Program-made: the position numbers and the translations under genes
From: an uncultured Prevotellaceae bacterium
Lineage (GTDB): Bacteria > Bacteroidota > Bacteroidia > Bacteroidales > Bacteroidaceae
Length of the DNA stretch: 64,000 nucleotides
Assembly (NCBI GenBank): GCA_949299545.1
Contig: CASGAM010000037.1
Span: 1 to 64,000, forward strand
Direction of reading: 5' to 3'
The notes under the pieces: model-generated
Seen by the model: the letters and a program-made list of their open reading frames with translations, nothing else
The model's database searches: none
Told to the model about the DNA's origin: nothing
Shown here: positions 7,090-15,857 of the stretch, piece by piece
Layout of the letters: each line of letters opens with the position of its first letter
Numbering within the stretch: position 1 is the first letter of the stretch

Positions 7090-8847
7090 TTATAAGTTCA
7101 GAGACTTCTTGACAGCTTCAACTTTTGCCATGGCATCAGCTTCTGCTTTCTTATAGCAGCCTGCACACTTCATCGTACCGCTGACTTCAACATAGAACTT
7201 AATCTTAGGTTCTGTTCCAGAAGGACGCACACTCACTTTCGTACCGTCAGCAGTGTACCACTGCAAAACATTTGATGGTTCCGGTTGATCAATATCAGTC
7301 TTGACGCCATTGGCATCCGTAGCTTTCAAAGTTTGATAATCTTTCACAAGCACAACAGCAGAACCCGCAAGCTCTTTAGGAGGACATGCACGGAAATCTG
7401 ACATCATTTTCTTGATCTCGTCAGCTCCGGTCTTACCTGGTTTTACGACATTAATAGTGCTGTTGAGTGAGAATCCATATTCCAAATAGATATCCATCAG
7501 TACGTCAAAGAGCGTCTTACCCTGATCTTTTGCCCATGCACATATCTCAGCCAAAAGTGTACAAGCTGAAACTGCATCCTTGTCACGGACAAAATCTTGA
7601 GCCAAGAAGCCGTAAGACTCCTCACCACCACCGATATACTGTTTGATACCTTCGTTCAGACGGATTTGGCGGGCAATCCACTTGAAGCCTGTATAACAAT
7701 CATACATCTCAACATTGTTCTTATCAGCAATGCTCTTGATAAGTTCCGTGGTAACAATGGTTTTCACAACGAACTCATTTCCTTTCATCTTGCCCATAGC
7801 AATACGGTTCTTGATGATATAGTAAAGGAAAATCATACAAGTCTGGTTTCCGTTAACAAGCACCCATTCACCTTCGCTGTTTTTACAAGCCATACCTACG
7901 CGGTCTGCATCAGGATCTGACGCCATCACAATATCAGCATCGATACTCTTTGCTAAATTGATGGCCATGCTTAAAGCTTCGGCATTTTCCGGATTTGGAG
8001 AAATTACAGTCGGGAAGTTACCGTCTTTAATCATTTGTTCAGGTACGGTATGAACATTCTCAAAGCCCCACATTTTCAATGCGTCAGGTATCAGCATCAT
8101 ACCGGTTCCATGAATCGGAGTATATACAATTTTCATGTCTTTTTGACGCTTGATAACTTCCGGATCAATGGAAATGGTCTTTATTTTCTCCAAATAAACG
8201 CGGTCAATATCTTTTCCGATAATTTCAATCAGTCCTGTTTTCGTATCGAGAGTTGTTTTCAAACCTTTGATATCCTCTGCCTTGACTTTGTTCACTTCAT
8301 CAATAATGCCCTTGTCATGCGGAGCCAGAACTTGTGCACCGTCATCCCAATATGCCTTGTAACCATTATATTCTTTCGGATTATGTGAAGCTGTCAGGAT
8401 TATACCACTTTGACAACCTAAATGCCGTATAGCAAATGACATTTCTGGTGTGGGACGCATGTCGTCAAACAGATAAACCTTAATACCGTTGGCAGCAAAA
8501 ATATTGGCAGATACTTCTGCAAAGAGGCGGCTATTGTTTCGGCAGTCATGCCCAACTACCACAGCAATTTGCTTCAAATTGCTAAAGTTTTTGTTTAAGT
8601 AATTTGAAAGGCCCTGAGTAGCTGCGCCGACAGTGTATATATTCATTCTATTCGTTCCTACTCCCATTATGCCGCGTAAACCGCCCGTGCCAAACTCAAG
8701 ATTTTGGTAGAAACACTCCACCAACTCTGTTTTGTCGTCACATTCAAGCATCTTGCGGACAGCCGCTTGCGTTGTGGCATCATATACCGGAGAAGCCAAC
8801 CATGATTTAGCTTTCTCCTCACAAGATTTAATCAAATCATTATCCAT
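7090..8847 (-). CDS. Phosphoglucomutase/phosphomannomutase (alpha-D-phosphohexomutase)
   Basis: A 585-residue phosphohexomutase that interconverts hexose 1- and 6-phosphates (glucose or mannose) for glycogen, nucleotide sugar and central metabolism. All four family motifs are visible: the phosphoserine loop TASHNPKEYNG (Ser at about 154), the Mg-binding DPDADRVG, the sugar-binding GGEESYGF, and the phosphate-binding VRPSGTEPKIKFY near the C-terminus. Length fits the PGM2-like clade of about 580 residues. A TATTTTTG -7 box on the minus strand at 8901-8894 lies upstream. Substrate preference cannot be decided from sequence. The neighbours are unrelated, so it is probably a single-gene unit. Confidence 0.93.
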   Translation of the reverse strand: MDNDLIKSCEEKAKSWLASPVYDATTQAAVRKMLECDDKTELVECFYQNLEFGTGGLRGIMGVGTNRMNIYTVGAATQGLSNYLNKNFSNLKQIAVVVGHDCRNNSRLFAEVSANIFAANGIKVYLFDDMRPTPEMSFAIRHLGCQSGIILTASHNPKEYNGYKAYWDDGAQVLAPHDKGIIDEVNKVKAEDIKGLKTTLDTKTGLIEIIGKDIDRVYLEKIKTISIDPEVIKRQKDMKIVYTPIHGTGMMLIPDALKMWGFENVHTVPEQMIKDGNFPTVISPNPENAEALSMAINLAKSIDADIVMASDPDADRVGMACKNSEGEWVLVNGNQTCMIFLYYIIKNRIAMGKMKGNEFVVKTIVTTELIKSIADKNNVEMYDCYTGFKWIARQIRLNEGIKQYIGGGEESYGFLAQDFVRDKDAVSACTLLAEICAWAKDQGKTLFDVLMDIYLEYGFSLNSTINVVKPGKTGADEIKKMMSDFRACPPKELAGSAVVLVKDYQTLKATDANGVKTDIDQPEPSNVLQWYTADGTKVSVRPSGTEPKIKFYVEVSGTMKCAGCYKKAEADAMAKVEAVKKSLNL

Positions 8848-8959
8848 AAATTTATTGTTTTTATAAGTGATACTTTACTTAGTTGTTGTCAGACAAAAAT
8901 ACAGATTTACTTTTAAATAACCTAATGTAAACGATATTTATTTAACCAAACAGTTGTCA

Positions 8960-10621
8960 TTATTTCAACTCATATTTCGTCTGAGTCTCACGTACAATCT
9001 CACGTCTGTAACGTTCAGGGTATCCAGGACGCTCCACAGCCACGCCATAACCGCCTGGCGTTCGTTGGAAACGCCCGTCTTTCTCAGGACGTCGTATGCC
9101 ATCATTATATTTCACAATTAGATATTGTCCCAATTCCATCCACTGCACCATCATGTTTTCGGCCGCACGGTTGGTATATGCATTGAGGTATGACCGGGCA
9201 TCTCCTTCGTTTCCATCATTTGCAAGTGCTAATGCTTCTTTTTCCGTTTTCTCTTGCAATCCATTATAATCTTGTTCCAAACGGTCACGTACAGCACGCA
9301 AATCGTCAAACAACTGACAATAACGTGGATATACCATGTTGCTCACCCAGTTACATAACCAAAAAGCACTTTTAAAAGAGAAATTCAGTTCATCGGCTAC
9401 TCGATTGGAATAACAATCAGGAACGAATGTAGTGCAACAATATACCGGAGTAAAAGCAATCATATTAGCATCATCACAACCAAACCAAAGCAAACCGCCA
9501 ACGTAGTCTGGTAACCATGACCGCATTTGTGCCACAAGAACAAACGCAGACTGTTGCGTTCCTATAGGTCGTTCGTTGAAGTATTGCTTACCATCTACTT
9601 CAAAAGTAAGTGGCGTCGGACGATAGGGTGCTTCATAGGGTCCCATACCTAAGTCTTTAGTCATTTCAAATGGCGTCCCTTCATAATGATCCCGCATCAT
9701 ATTTTTAATATCTTGTACGGATACTTTCTGTTTAGGACGGATATATAGCGGCATCGGTTCTGCGTTTAAGTCTTCACCTGAAGCATAGGGCAAGTAACGT
9801 TCCATACCATCAGCATACCGGTTAAAATAGCTCCACACACGCGCTTCACAAAAGCGCAAGGCACTGAAGTCTGCGGGAGCGTATGCCTCACTGAAAGAAA
9901 AATCACGGTCTTTACCACTAAAATAACCTTTCTCCCGAGCAAAGTCTATCACGTCCTTTGAATAAATACAATTATCTTTATCTTTCAATGGGAAACGCCG
10001 TATGCGACTATGGTTGGCATGACCTGAAATGCAATCATCCGGAATGCGGACAGCGACCCACACTGCGCCTTTCCTTCCGGGACCTTTACCTATAAGTTCC
10101 ATAATCCACGCCTCATTTTTATCTGCAATGGTGAAGCTCTCACCACTACTACGATAACCATATTTATCTATCAATGAAGTCATCACTTTGATTGCTTCTC
10201 GAGGTGTACGTGAACGCTGGAGGGCAATATAGATAAGACTGCCATAATCTAAAAGACCTGTCGTATCTACAAGTTCTGGCCGACCGCCGAAAGTCGTTTC
10301 GGTAATAGTCAGTTGGAATTCATTCATGTTTCCTATCACATTATAAGTCTCGGGTGCTTCTTCTATCTCGCCCATATAATCATTGTTCTCCCAATCGTAG
10401 ATGGAACGTGTAGCCCCCTTAGCATGGCATGCAGCCGGATAATGACAAAGGAAACCAAAACTTCCAAAATCATCGGCACTGTAAGACACAATCACCGAAC
10501 CATCTACAGAAGCATTCTTCCCTACAATCAGATTAGTACAGGCTGGAACCGGCCGAATGGCTACCAGCATCAAAATGGCCCAAGCGACCAGAATTCTCAT
10601 ATAAGTCATTTGATGTCTCAT
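8960..10621 (-). CDS. C69 family dipeptidase (PepD-like), secreted
   Basis: A 553-residue N-terminal-nucleophile hydrolase of peptidase family C69. An N-terminal hydrophobic segment (about residues 8-24, MRILVAWAILMLVAIRPV) ends at AC-TNLIVGKNASVDGS. Cys28 should become the new N-terminus and nucleophile after cleavage, the rule for this family. Further family hallmarks are EAWIMELIGKG and WLPDYVGGLLWFG. It is therefore predicted to act in the periplasm on short peptides. Internal ATGs at residues 5 and 8 are alternative starts. The M23 peptidase gene lies 61 bp upstream on the same strand, so the two may form one transcript dealing with peptide or cell-wall turnover. Confidence 0.9.
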   Translation of the reverse strand: MRHQMTYMRILVAWAILMLVAIRPVPACTNLIVGKNASVDGSVIVSYSADDFGSFGFLCHYPAACHAKGATRSIYDWENNDYMGEIEEAPETYNVIGNMNEFQLTITETTFGGRPELVDTTGLLDYGSLIYIALQRSRTPREAIKVMTSLIDKYGYRSSGESFTIADKNEAWIMELIGKGPGRKGAVWVAVRIPDDCISGHANHSRIRRFPLKDKDNCIYSKDVIDFAREKGYFSGKDRDFSFSEAYAPADFSALRFCEARVWSYFNRYADGMERYLPYASGEDLNAEPMPLYIRPKQKVSVQDIKNMMRDHYEGTPFEMTKDLGMGPYEAPYRPTPLTFEVDGKQYFNERPIGTQQSAFVLVAQMRSWLPDYVGGLLWFGCDDANMIAFTPVYCCTTFVPDCYSNRVADELNFSFKSAFWLCNWVSNMVYPRYCQLFDDLRAVRDRLEQDYNGLQEKTEKEALALANDGNEGDARSYLNAYTNRAAENMMVQWMELGQYLIVKYNDGIRRPEKDGRFQRTPGGYGVAVERPGYPERYRREIVRETQTKYELK

Positions 10622-10681
10622 TTGTGTATTTGATTTCGTATAATTATAAATAAAAACGTAGTAGTATTCGCCATCAGTTCG

Positions 10682-12391
10682 TCAATATATAAAAGTCTGT
10701 TGGTATTTTCTGATATTTCCGCAATGATCTTCAACCACAACATTAAGCTGACGACGTTTACCTTCAGCTTTGAATGGAGCGTATTTCAACCGGCAAGTCC
10801 ATGTTTGACCATTACGGACAAACAAAACGAATGTACCGTCTACATCGGCCTTCAGATTTTTTACGCCACTGCCACTGTCATTTGTTTTTAGCCGAAGTAT
10901 GGATGTTCTCCTACCTGTCCATTTTCCTAATGGAGTTACAGAAGGTGGCAACGTATCGCACATTAATTCATAAGCCTCCGCCAACTCACGTATTTGTGCG
11001 GAATACCACCCGTCATCATATTTCCCACCAACATAACCTTTTGAGGAACATATATAAAGTTTCTCGGGATTTGCAAAAGGTACTGATGGCGCCAACAAAA
11101 GTGTTGCTCGGCTTAATAATGGGACATATTCATCGTTTAACCTGAACGTATTAGAAAAAACCTGCTCATTTTTACGTGATATACTGACATTAATAAGTAC
11201 GTCTTCTGTCAACGCACCTGCCGGTATGTGTAATTCCATGCCAGGCTGTTGAATAATATGTGCCTCTTCACATCGCAAGAACTCAGGTCTATTGCAAAGT
11301 GCTTCATACTGAAGCCGCATAGTTTTGACAGCGTCCTCATCGGGTTTACCCATTACACAAAAACGATATACAGAACGGTTGCCGTACAAGTCTTCTAATG
11401 TATACACAAAATGGTAAGGACGTTCCTCACAAATGTCAACCCATCCGTCATTTTCATCCGTTTCGATAAAATCTAATTTGTTGCCGGGTATGCGAAACGA
11501 CTTAAGATACCAATGCCGTGTCTTCTTATAATGAGCATAATCACCCCACGCATTTACCATCGGATTTTCTCCATAATGGAATTTTGACATATTACTACTG
11601 AATACTTCACGGCCATCGACTGATAGCGACATGTAACGGATTCCATACTTATTATATGTTCCATCCATATAATCATCCGCCCAAATGGCTGCTCCAATAC
11701 GTCCCCAGGCTGTCCCTATATGTTTCTCTATTTTTTCTGGGGCAAAAATCAGCGGTTTTCCTGTACCGTTAACGACTCCGGCACCAGGAGCCGGATAAAG
11801 TTTAATCCCGTGAGCCACTGGCGCACGTTTGTCTTTGACACATTCTGTGTAGTACGAGAGTGGATCTATCAACTCAAAACTGCCATCTTGCAATGGCCGT
11901 TGAAATTCAAGATGTAGATGCGGTCCCGCCGATGCTCCGGTATTACCACTATAAGCAATCCACGAGCCTGCTTTTACAGGGTAAACTCCCGGCTCAAGCC
12001 GCAAATCTACCACATCACTCTGTAAAGCATACTGTTCGTTTAGCAATAATTGCTGAAGTGATGGTTCAAAATCATTTAAATGGCAATATACAGAAACGAT
12101 GCTGTCAGGATGTGTTATATAAATGGCATTGCCAAATCCGTTCTTTCCAACTGTAAGACGGGAAACATAACCGTCTGCTACTGCAAAAATACGTTTATTC
12201 TCCACGCCTTGCGTTTTAATATCTATTCCACAATGGAAATGGTTAGGACGTGGCTCACCAAAGTTACCTGACATCAGGATGGGGATCTCAACAGGAGAAC
12301 GATATTCAACAGTTTGTCCGATTGCAGCCATGCTAAACGGCAAAAAACAAACAATGTGAAGAAGACGTGTTTTTATGTATTGTACATCCAT
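10682..12391 (-). CDS. M23 family peptidase, LytM domain, exported
   Basis: A 569-residue exported protein with an N-terminal signal peptide (MDVQYIKTRLLHIVCFLPF...AAIG) and an M23/LytM zinc peptidase domain in the first 200 residues. The zinc motifs HCGID (HxxxD) and GPHLHLEF (HxH) are both intact, so an active peptidoglycan endopeptidase is likely. The remaining 370 residues look like beta-rich extracytoplasmic domains that I do not recognise. The frame opens at 12415, but that ATG lies in the stem of the nadC terminator (12405-12464). I therefore prefer the ATG at 12391, which also gives a better signal peptide. A C69 dipeptidase follows 60 bp downstream. Confidence 0.86.
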   Translation of the reverse strand: MDVQYIKTRLLHIVCFLPFSMAAIGQTVEYRSPVEIPILMSGNFGEPRPNHFHCGIDIKTQGVENKRIFAVADGYVSRLTVGKNGFGNAIYITHPDSIVSVYCHLNDFEPSLQQLLLNEQYALQSDVVDLRLEPGVYPVKAGSWIAYSGNTGASAGPHLHLEFQRPLQDGSFELIDPLSYYTECVKDKRAPVAHGIKLYPAPGAGVVNGTGKPLIFAPEKIEKHIGTAWGRIGAAIWADDYMDGTYNKYGIRYMSLSVDGREVFSSNMSKFHYGENPMVNAWGDYAHYKKTRHWYLKSFRIPGNKLDFIETDENDGWVDICEERPYHFVYTLEDLYGNRSVYRFCVMGKPDEDAVKTMRLQYEALCNRPEFLRCEEAHIIQQPGMELHIPAGALTEDVLINVSISRKNEQVFSNTFRLNDEYVPLLSRATLLLAPSVPFANPEKLYICSSKGYVGGKYDDGWYSAQIRELAEAYELMCDTLPPSVTPLGKWTGRRTSILRLKTNDSGSGVKNLKADVDGTFVLFVRNGQTWTCRLKYAPFKAEGKRRQLNVVVEDHCGNIRKYQQTFIY

Positions 12392-12404
12392 TTTTATTTT
12401 ACAT

Positions 12405-12464
12405 AAAAAAGCCACCGTACTGTTCCTGAGTCTTATTCTAAATCAGGAAACAACTTACAGTGGC
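12405..12464 (-). terminator. Terminator of nadC
   Basis: On the minus strand, GCCACTGT and TTCCTGA pair with TCAGGAA and ACAGTACGGTGGC around a loop, followed by six T residues (complement of 12410-12405). The element ends just before the start of the M23 peptidase gene and makes that gene's upstream ATG at 12415 improbable. Confidence 0.8.
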
Positions 12465-12493
12465 CATTATAATAAAAAGTAGCTACACTCTCC

Positions 12494-13342
12494 TTAACAG
12501 GCCTTAAAGCTCATATCAAGCCCTTTGACAGAATGTGTCAATGCACCAACAGAGATGAAGTCTACACCACATTCTGCATAATCACGTAACGTATCAAAAG
12601 TAATGCCGCCACTTGACTCTGTCTCAAAACGTCCACCTATCATCTCCACGGCTTTCTTCGTATCTGCCGGGGTAAAATTGTCAAGCATAATGCGGTCAAC
12701 ACCTCCCATATCGAGGACTTGACGAAGTTCATCAAAGTTGCGCACCTCTATTTCTATCTTCAAATCTTTCCCTTTGGCCTTTAGATACTCATGACAGCGA
12801 TTAATGGCATTAGCTATTCCACCAGCAAAGTCCACATGGTTATCTTTAAGGAGAATCATATCAAACAGCCCAATACGATGGTTCACACCTCCACCTATCT
12901 TCACCGCTGCTTTTTCCAGCATCCTCATTCCAGGTGTTGTCTTTCGGGTATCAAGCACCCGGGTCTTGGTTCCTTTCAAGCGTTCCACATATTTACCTGT
13001 CATTGTGGCAATACCGCTCATGCGCTGCATAATATTCAACATAAGACGCTCTGTCTGTAAAAGGCTTTGTATCTTGCCACTCACAATCATTGCAACATCG
13101 CCAGGCTTCACATGCGCTCCATCTTCTATCAGGACCTCCACCGTCATTGTCGGGTCAAAACGATGAAACACTTGTTTTGCTACTTCTATGCCAGCCAAAA
13201 TACCTTCTTCTTTGATAAGTAATTTTGACTTACCCATGGCATCCGCCGGGATACAACAAAGAGTCGTATGATCACCATCACCGATATCTTCGGCAAATGC
13301 TAAATCTATCAACCGATCATTCAGTTCTTCTACTGTAAGCAT
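12494..13342 (-). CDS. nadC: Nicotinate-nucleotide pyrophosphorylase (quinolinate phosphoribosyltransferase)
   Basis: A 282-residue NadC, which converts quinolinate and PRPP to nicotinate mononucleotide, CO2 and PPi in de novo NAD synthesis. Family features include EDIGDGDHTT near the N-terminus, LNIMQRMSGIAT, RVLDTRKTTPG-R, KIGGG-NHR-GLFDMILLKDNH and the C-terminal SSGGI...GVDFISVGALTHS. Length is standard. Here it has its own promoter (13386-13417) and terminator (12405-12464), so it is a monocistronic unit; nadA and nadB are not in the window. Confidence 0.96.
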   Translation of the reverse strand: MLTVEELNDRLIDLAFAEDIGDGDHTTLCCIPADAMGKSKLLIKEEGILAGIEVAKQVFHRFDPTMTVEVLIEDGAHVKPGDVAMIVSGKIQSLLQTERLMLNIMQRMSGIATMTGKYVERLKGTKTRVLDTRKTTPGMRMLEKAAVKIGGGVNHRIGLFDMILLKDNHVDFAGGIANAINRCHEYLKAKGKDLKIEIEVRNFDELRQVLDMGGVDRIMLDNFTPADTKKAVEMIGGRFETESSGGITFDTLRDYAECGVDFISVGALTHSVKGLDMSFKAC

Positions 13343-13385
13343 AAATCTGATTCGTTTTTAATTTTATATCTTATTTTGACTTTCG

Positions 13386-13417
13386 CAAAGATACAAAAAT
13401 ACCAGCCACAAAACAAA
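13386..13417 (-). promoter_or_regulatory. nadC promoter
   Basis: On the minus strand TTTG (13417-13414), 20 bp, then TATCTTTG (13393-13386). Both boxes match the Bacteroidetes consensus, about 45 bp before the nadC ATG. Confidence 0.75.
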
Positions 13418-13468
13418 GTGTATTAAGCAAAAACCAGTTAATGGCTTCTCGTTTTTGGAAAAACATAT

Positions 13469-13476
13469 TATCTTTG
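13469..13476 (+). promoter_or_regulatory. -7 box for the MATE transporter gene
   Basis: TATCTTTG matches TAnnTTTG. It lies inside the open frame that begins at 13441, which makes the ATG at 13543 the probable translation start. No convincing -33 TTTG is at the expected distance. Confidence 0.5.
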
Positions 13477-13542
13477 CTTTTCAAAAAATATATAAATCTT
13501 GTTGATTTTACCCCATTATATATTCCCCGAAAAACAGAGAAT

Positions 13543-14871
13543 ATGAAGCAATCTCACCATCATAAACAGATATTACAAATAGCATTGCCTTCGATTATCT
13601 CTAATATAACAGTTCCGTTACTGGGACTTGTTGACCTTGCCATAGTCGGTCATCTTGGTTCGCCATCGTATATTGGTGCAATAGCAATAGGAGGCACTAT
13701 TTTCAACATGATTTATTGGATATTCGCCTTTCTTAGAATGGGAACAAGCGGGATGACATCACAAGCATACGGTGCCCAAAATAATGAAGAAATCAACAAC
13801 TTACTTTATCGTTCTTTATCATCATCGTTTATTATCGCCTTCTTTGTCATCTTATTTAAAAATCCGATTCTAACATTATCTATATATGTTCTGTCCCCAC
13901 CCCCTTCTGTTTTGAAATTAGCAACAGATTATTACGATGTTTGTATATGGGGAGCACCTGCCGTATTTGGGCTTTATAGTCTTACGGGGTGGTTCATAGG
14001 ATTACAAAAAGCAAAATTTCCATTGTATGTCGCCATTGTACAAAACATAATAAATATTGCTGCAAGTGTATTTTTGGTTTTTATCATGAATACCAGTATA
14101 AAGGGAGTCGCAACGGGAACTGTCATTGCACAATATTGCGGATTTGCACTATCTGTTTATTTTGCCCATAGATTATACAAAACATTCAAACCGGCAAATG
14201 GCGTTATCTTTAAACAGGTGTTCAATCCGCAGGCAATACGTGTTTTTTTCGGAATAAACCGTGATATTTTTTTACGGACGTTGTGCTTAGTCTGTGTAAC
14301 GCTGTATTTCACATCGGCCGGAGCAAAACAAGGTGAAGTTATTTTAGCCGTCAATACACTACTTATGCAATACTTCACGTTTTATTCTTTTTTTATGGAT
14401 GGACTTGCTTTTGCAGGCGAAGCATTGGCAGGGCAATGTGCCGGAGCTAAAGATGATAAAAAGCTCAAAACAGTTGTCCGTGATTTGTTTATATGGTGTA
14501 GCGCGGTCGCATTAGTTTTCACATCTTTTTATGGCATTGCCGGATATAACTTATTAAGTCTGTTGACAGATGAAATTCAAGTACGTTTACAAGCAAACAA
14601 TTATCTTCCATGGGCTGTTGGAATTCCGTTTGCAGGGCTGGCTGCCTTTACTTGGGACGGTATCTTTATTGGCCTGACCGCCACACGTTATATGTTGTTA
14701 TCCATGTTTGCAGCAACGTTATTATTCTTTATGGTCTTTTATTACACTTCACCATATATGGGAAACCATGCACTATGGTTAGCTTTCTTACTCTATCTGA
14801 TAACACGAGGAACAGTTCAACATATTTTATATTACAACAGAATTATAAACAATAACACTTTACATCATTGA
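13543..14871 (+). CDS. MATE family efflux transporter (DinF-like)
   Basis: A 442-residue membrane protein of the MATE family, cation/drug antiporters with 12 transmembrane helices. The N-terminal repeat begins LQIALPSIISNITVPLLGLVDLAIVG, where the Asp after the Gly-Leu-Val matches the conserved acidic site of DinF-like members. A second half of the same pattern starts near residue 235. The long frame from 13441 adds 34 residues without family similarity and contains a promoter box, so I use 13543. The gene and the next one are visibly richer in A and T than their neighbours. Substrate is unknown. Confidence 0.9.
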   Translation: MKQSHHHKQILQIALPSIISNITVPLLGLVDLAIVGHLGSPSYIGAIAIGGTIFNMIYWIFAFLRMGTSGMTSQAYGAQNNEEINNLLYRSLSSSFIIAFFVILFKNPILTLSIYVLSPPPSVLKLATDYYDVCIWGAPAVFGLYSLTGWFIGLQKAKFPLYVAIVQNIINIAASVFLVFIMNTSIKGVATGTVIAQYCGFALSVYFAHRLYKTFKPANGVIFKQVFNPQAIRVFFGINRDIFLRTLCLVCVTLYFTSAGAKQGEVILAVNTLLMQYFTFYSFFMDGLAFAGEALAGQCAGAKDDKKLKTVVRDLFIWCSAVALVFTSFYGIAGYNLLSLLTDEIQVRLQANNYLPWAVGIPFAGLAAFTWDGIFIGLTATRYMLLSMFAATLLFFMVFYYTSPYMGNHALWLAFLLYLITRGTVQHILYYNRIINNNTLHH

Positions 14872-14875
14872 CAGT

Positions 14876-15166
14876 ATGAATTATACAGGTTTATTCATTG
14901 GGTTAATCACATTTATTATCATTGGGTTATTTCATCCGCTTGTCATTAAAGGCGAATATTATTGGGGCGTTAAATGTTGGTGGGCCTTCCTGCTGCTCGG
15001 AATAGTCTGTGCTATTTTATCCATTTCGACGTCATCAAACAATATAAGCATCATATATGGTGTAATTTCTTTTTCATCATTTTGGTCGATATTAGAGGTA
15101 TTTGAACAGAAAAAACGGGTGGAAAAAGGCTGGTTCCCTAAAAATCCGAAAAGGAAAAAACAATAA
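14876..15166 (+). CDS. DUF4491 family small membrane protein
   Basis: A 96-residue protein with three hydrophobic helices (about residues 5-24, 35-52 and 58-75) and a basic C-terminal tail (FEQKKRVEKGWFPKNPKRKKQ). It matches my memory of the DUF4491 family, which is common in Bacteroidetes and has no known function. It starts 4 bp after the MATE stop codon, so the two are surely cotranscribed. It ends 5 bp before the convergent phosphopantetheinyl transferase stop, leaving no room for a dedicated terminator. Confidence 0.82.
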   Translation: MNYTGLFIGLITFIIIGLFHPLVIKGEYYWGVKCWWAFLLLGIVCAILSISTSSNNISIIYGVISFSSFWSILEVFEQKKRVEKGWFPKNPKRKKQ

Positions 15167-15171
15167 TATTA

Positions 15172-15834
15172 TTACAAACCGGTTTCTAAAGGAAATACAG
15201 CAAATGTAAGTACGAAATCGGGCTCTACTTGAAATCTAACTGAGATATTCGTAGAAATGCGTTTTTGCTCGTAAGAACAATTAACAGTAAACACTCCATC
15301 CATGTCAAATGTTTCACGAACGGGCGAACAGTTGAAATTTTCTACGCGAAGATTCTTTGTAAAATCAAGCCCCTCAACATCTAAAATCTTGAAAGCAGTT
15401 TCTTTCGCCGACCAGTGCAGTAATAAATCAAGTGCAGACACGGCAGATTCATGTGCAGAAACAATTCGTGATTTTAATTTTAGTATTCGTTCTGATATTG
15501 TTTCAATGTCAATACCCACCTCTCCTATTTCAGAAAACAAGACTGCAACATAATTTTTGGTATGAGAAATAGAAAGATTTAACTTTCCATCCGCAAAACG
15601 AGGCTTGCCTGATGGTAAATATATTATTTGTGAGGAACCTGGCAGTAACGTTAACACAAGCACCCTGGCTGTTAAGAATTCCTTCAGACGTTTTTGGTTT
15701 GCAGATAATCGTTCCGACTCTTTCAAATAAGACGAAGACGGGGGCAACATAGCTTTAAGTTCTTCCGAACTCTCTGTCATCTTCCAAATTCCCCCCCATG
15801 CGTTGTCTGTTTCAATCTTCTTATAAAATGGCAT
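15172..15834 (-). CDS. 4'-phosphopantetheinyl transferase superfamily protein
   Basis: A 220-residue Sfp/AcpT-like enzyme that moves the phosphopantetheine arm of CoA to a serine of a carrier protein. The two metal/CoA motifs are present: GVDIE-type GEVGIDIETI and WSAKETAFKIL. An earlier LSISHTKNYV fits the conserved SHT region. Length is typical of Sfp-like rather than AcpS-like enzymes. It is the last gene of the mutY-ssb-gldE-PPTase series on the minus strand. Which carrier protein it serves cannot be told from here. Confidence 0.9.
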   Translation of the reverse strand: MPFYKKIETDNAWGGIWKMTESSEELKAMLPPSSSYLKESERLSANQKRLKEFLTARVLVLTLLPGSSQIIYLPSGKPRFADGKLNLSISHTKNYVAVLFSEIGEVGIDIETISERILKLKSRIVSAHESAVSALDLLLHWSAKETAFKILDVEGLDFTKNLRVENFNCSPVRETFDMDGVFTVNCSYEQKRISTNISVRFQVEPDFVLTFAVFPLETGL

Positions 15835-15857
15835 GGTTATTACCGTTTGTCTTATTC

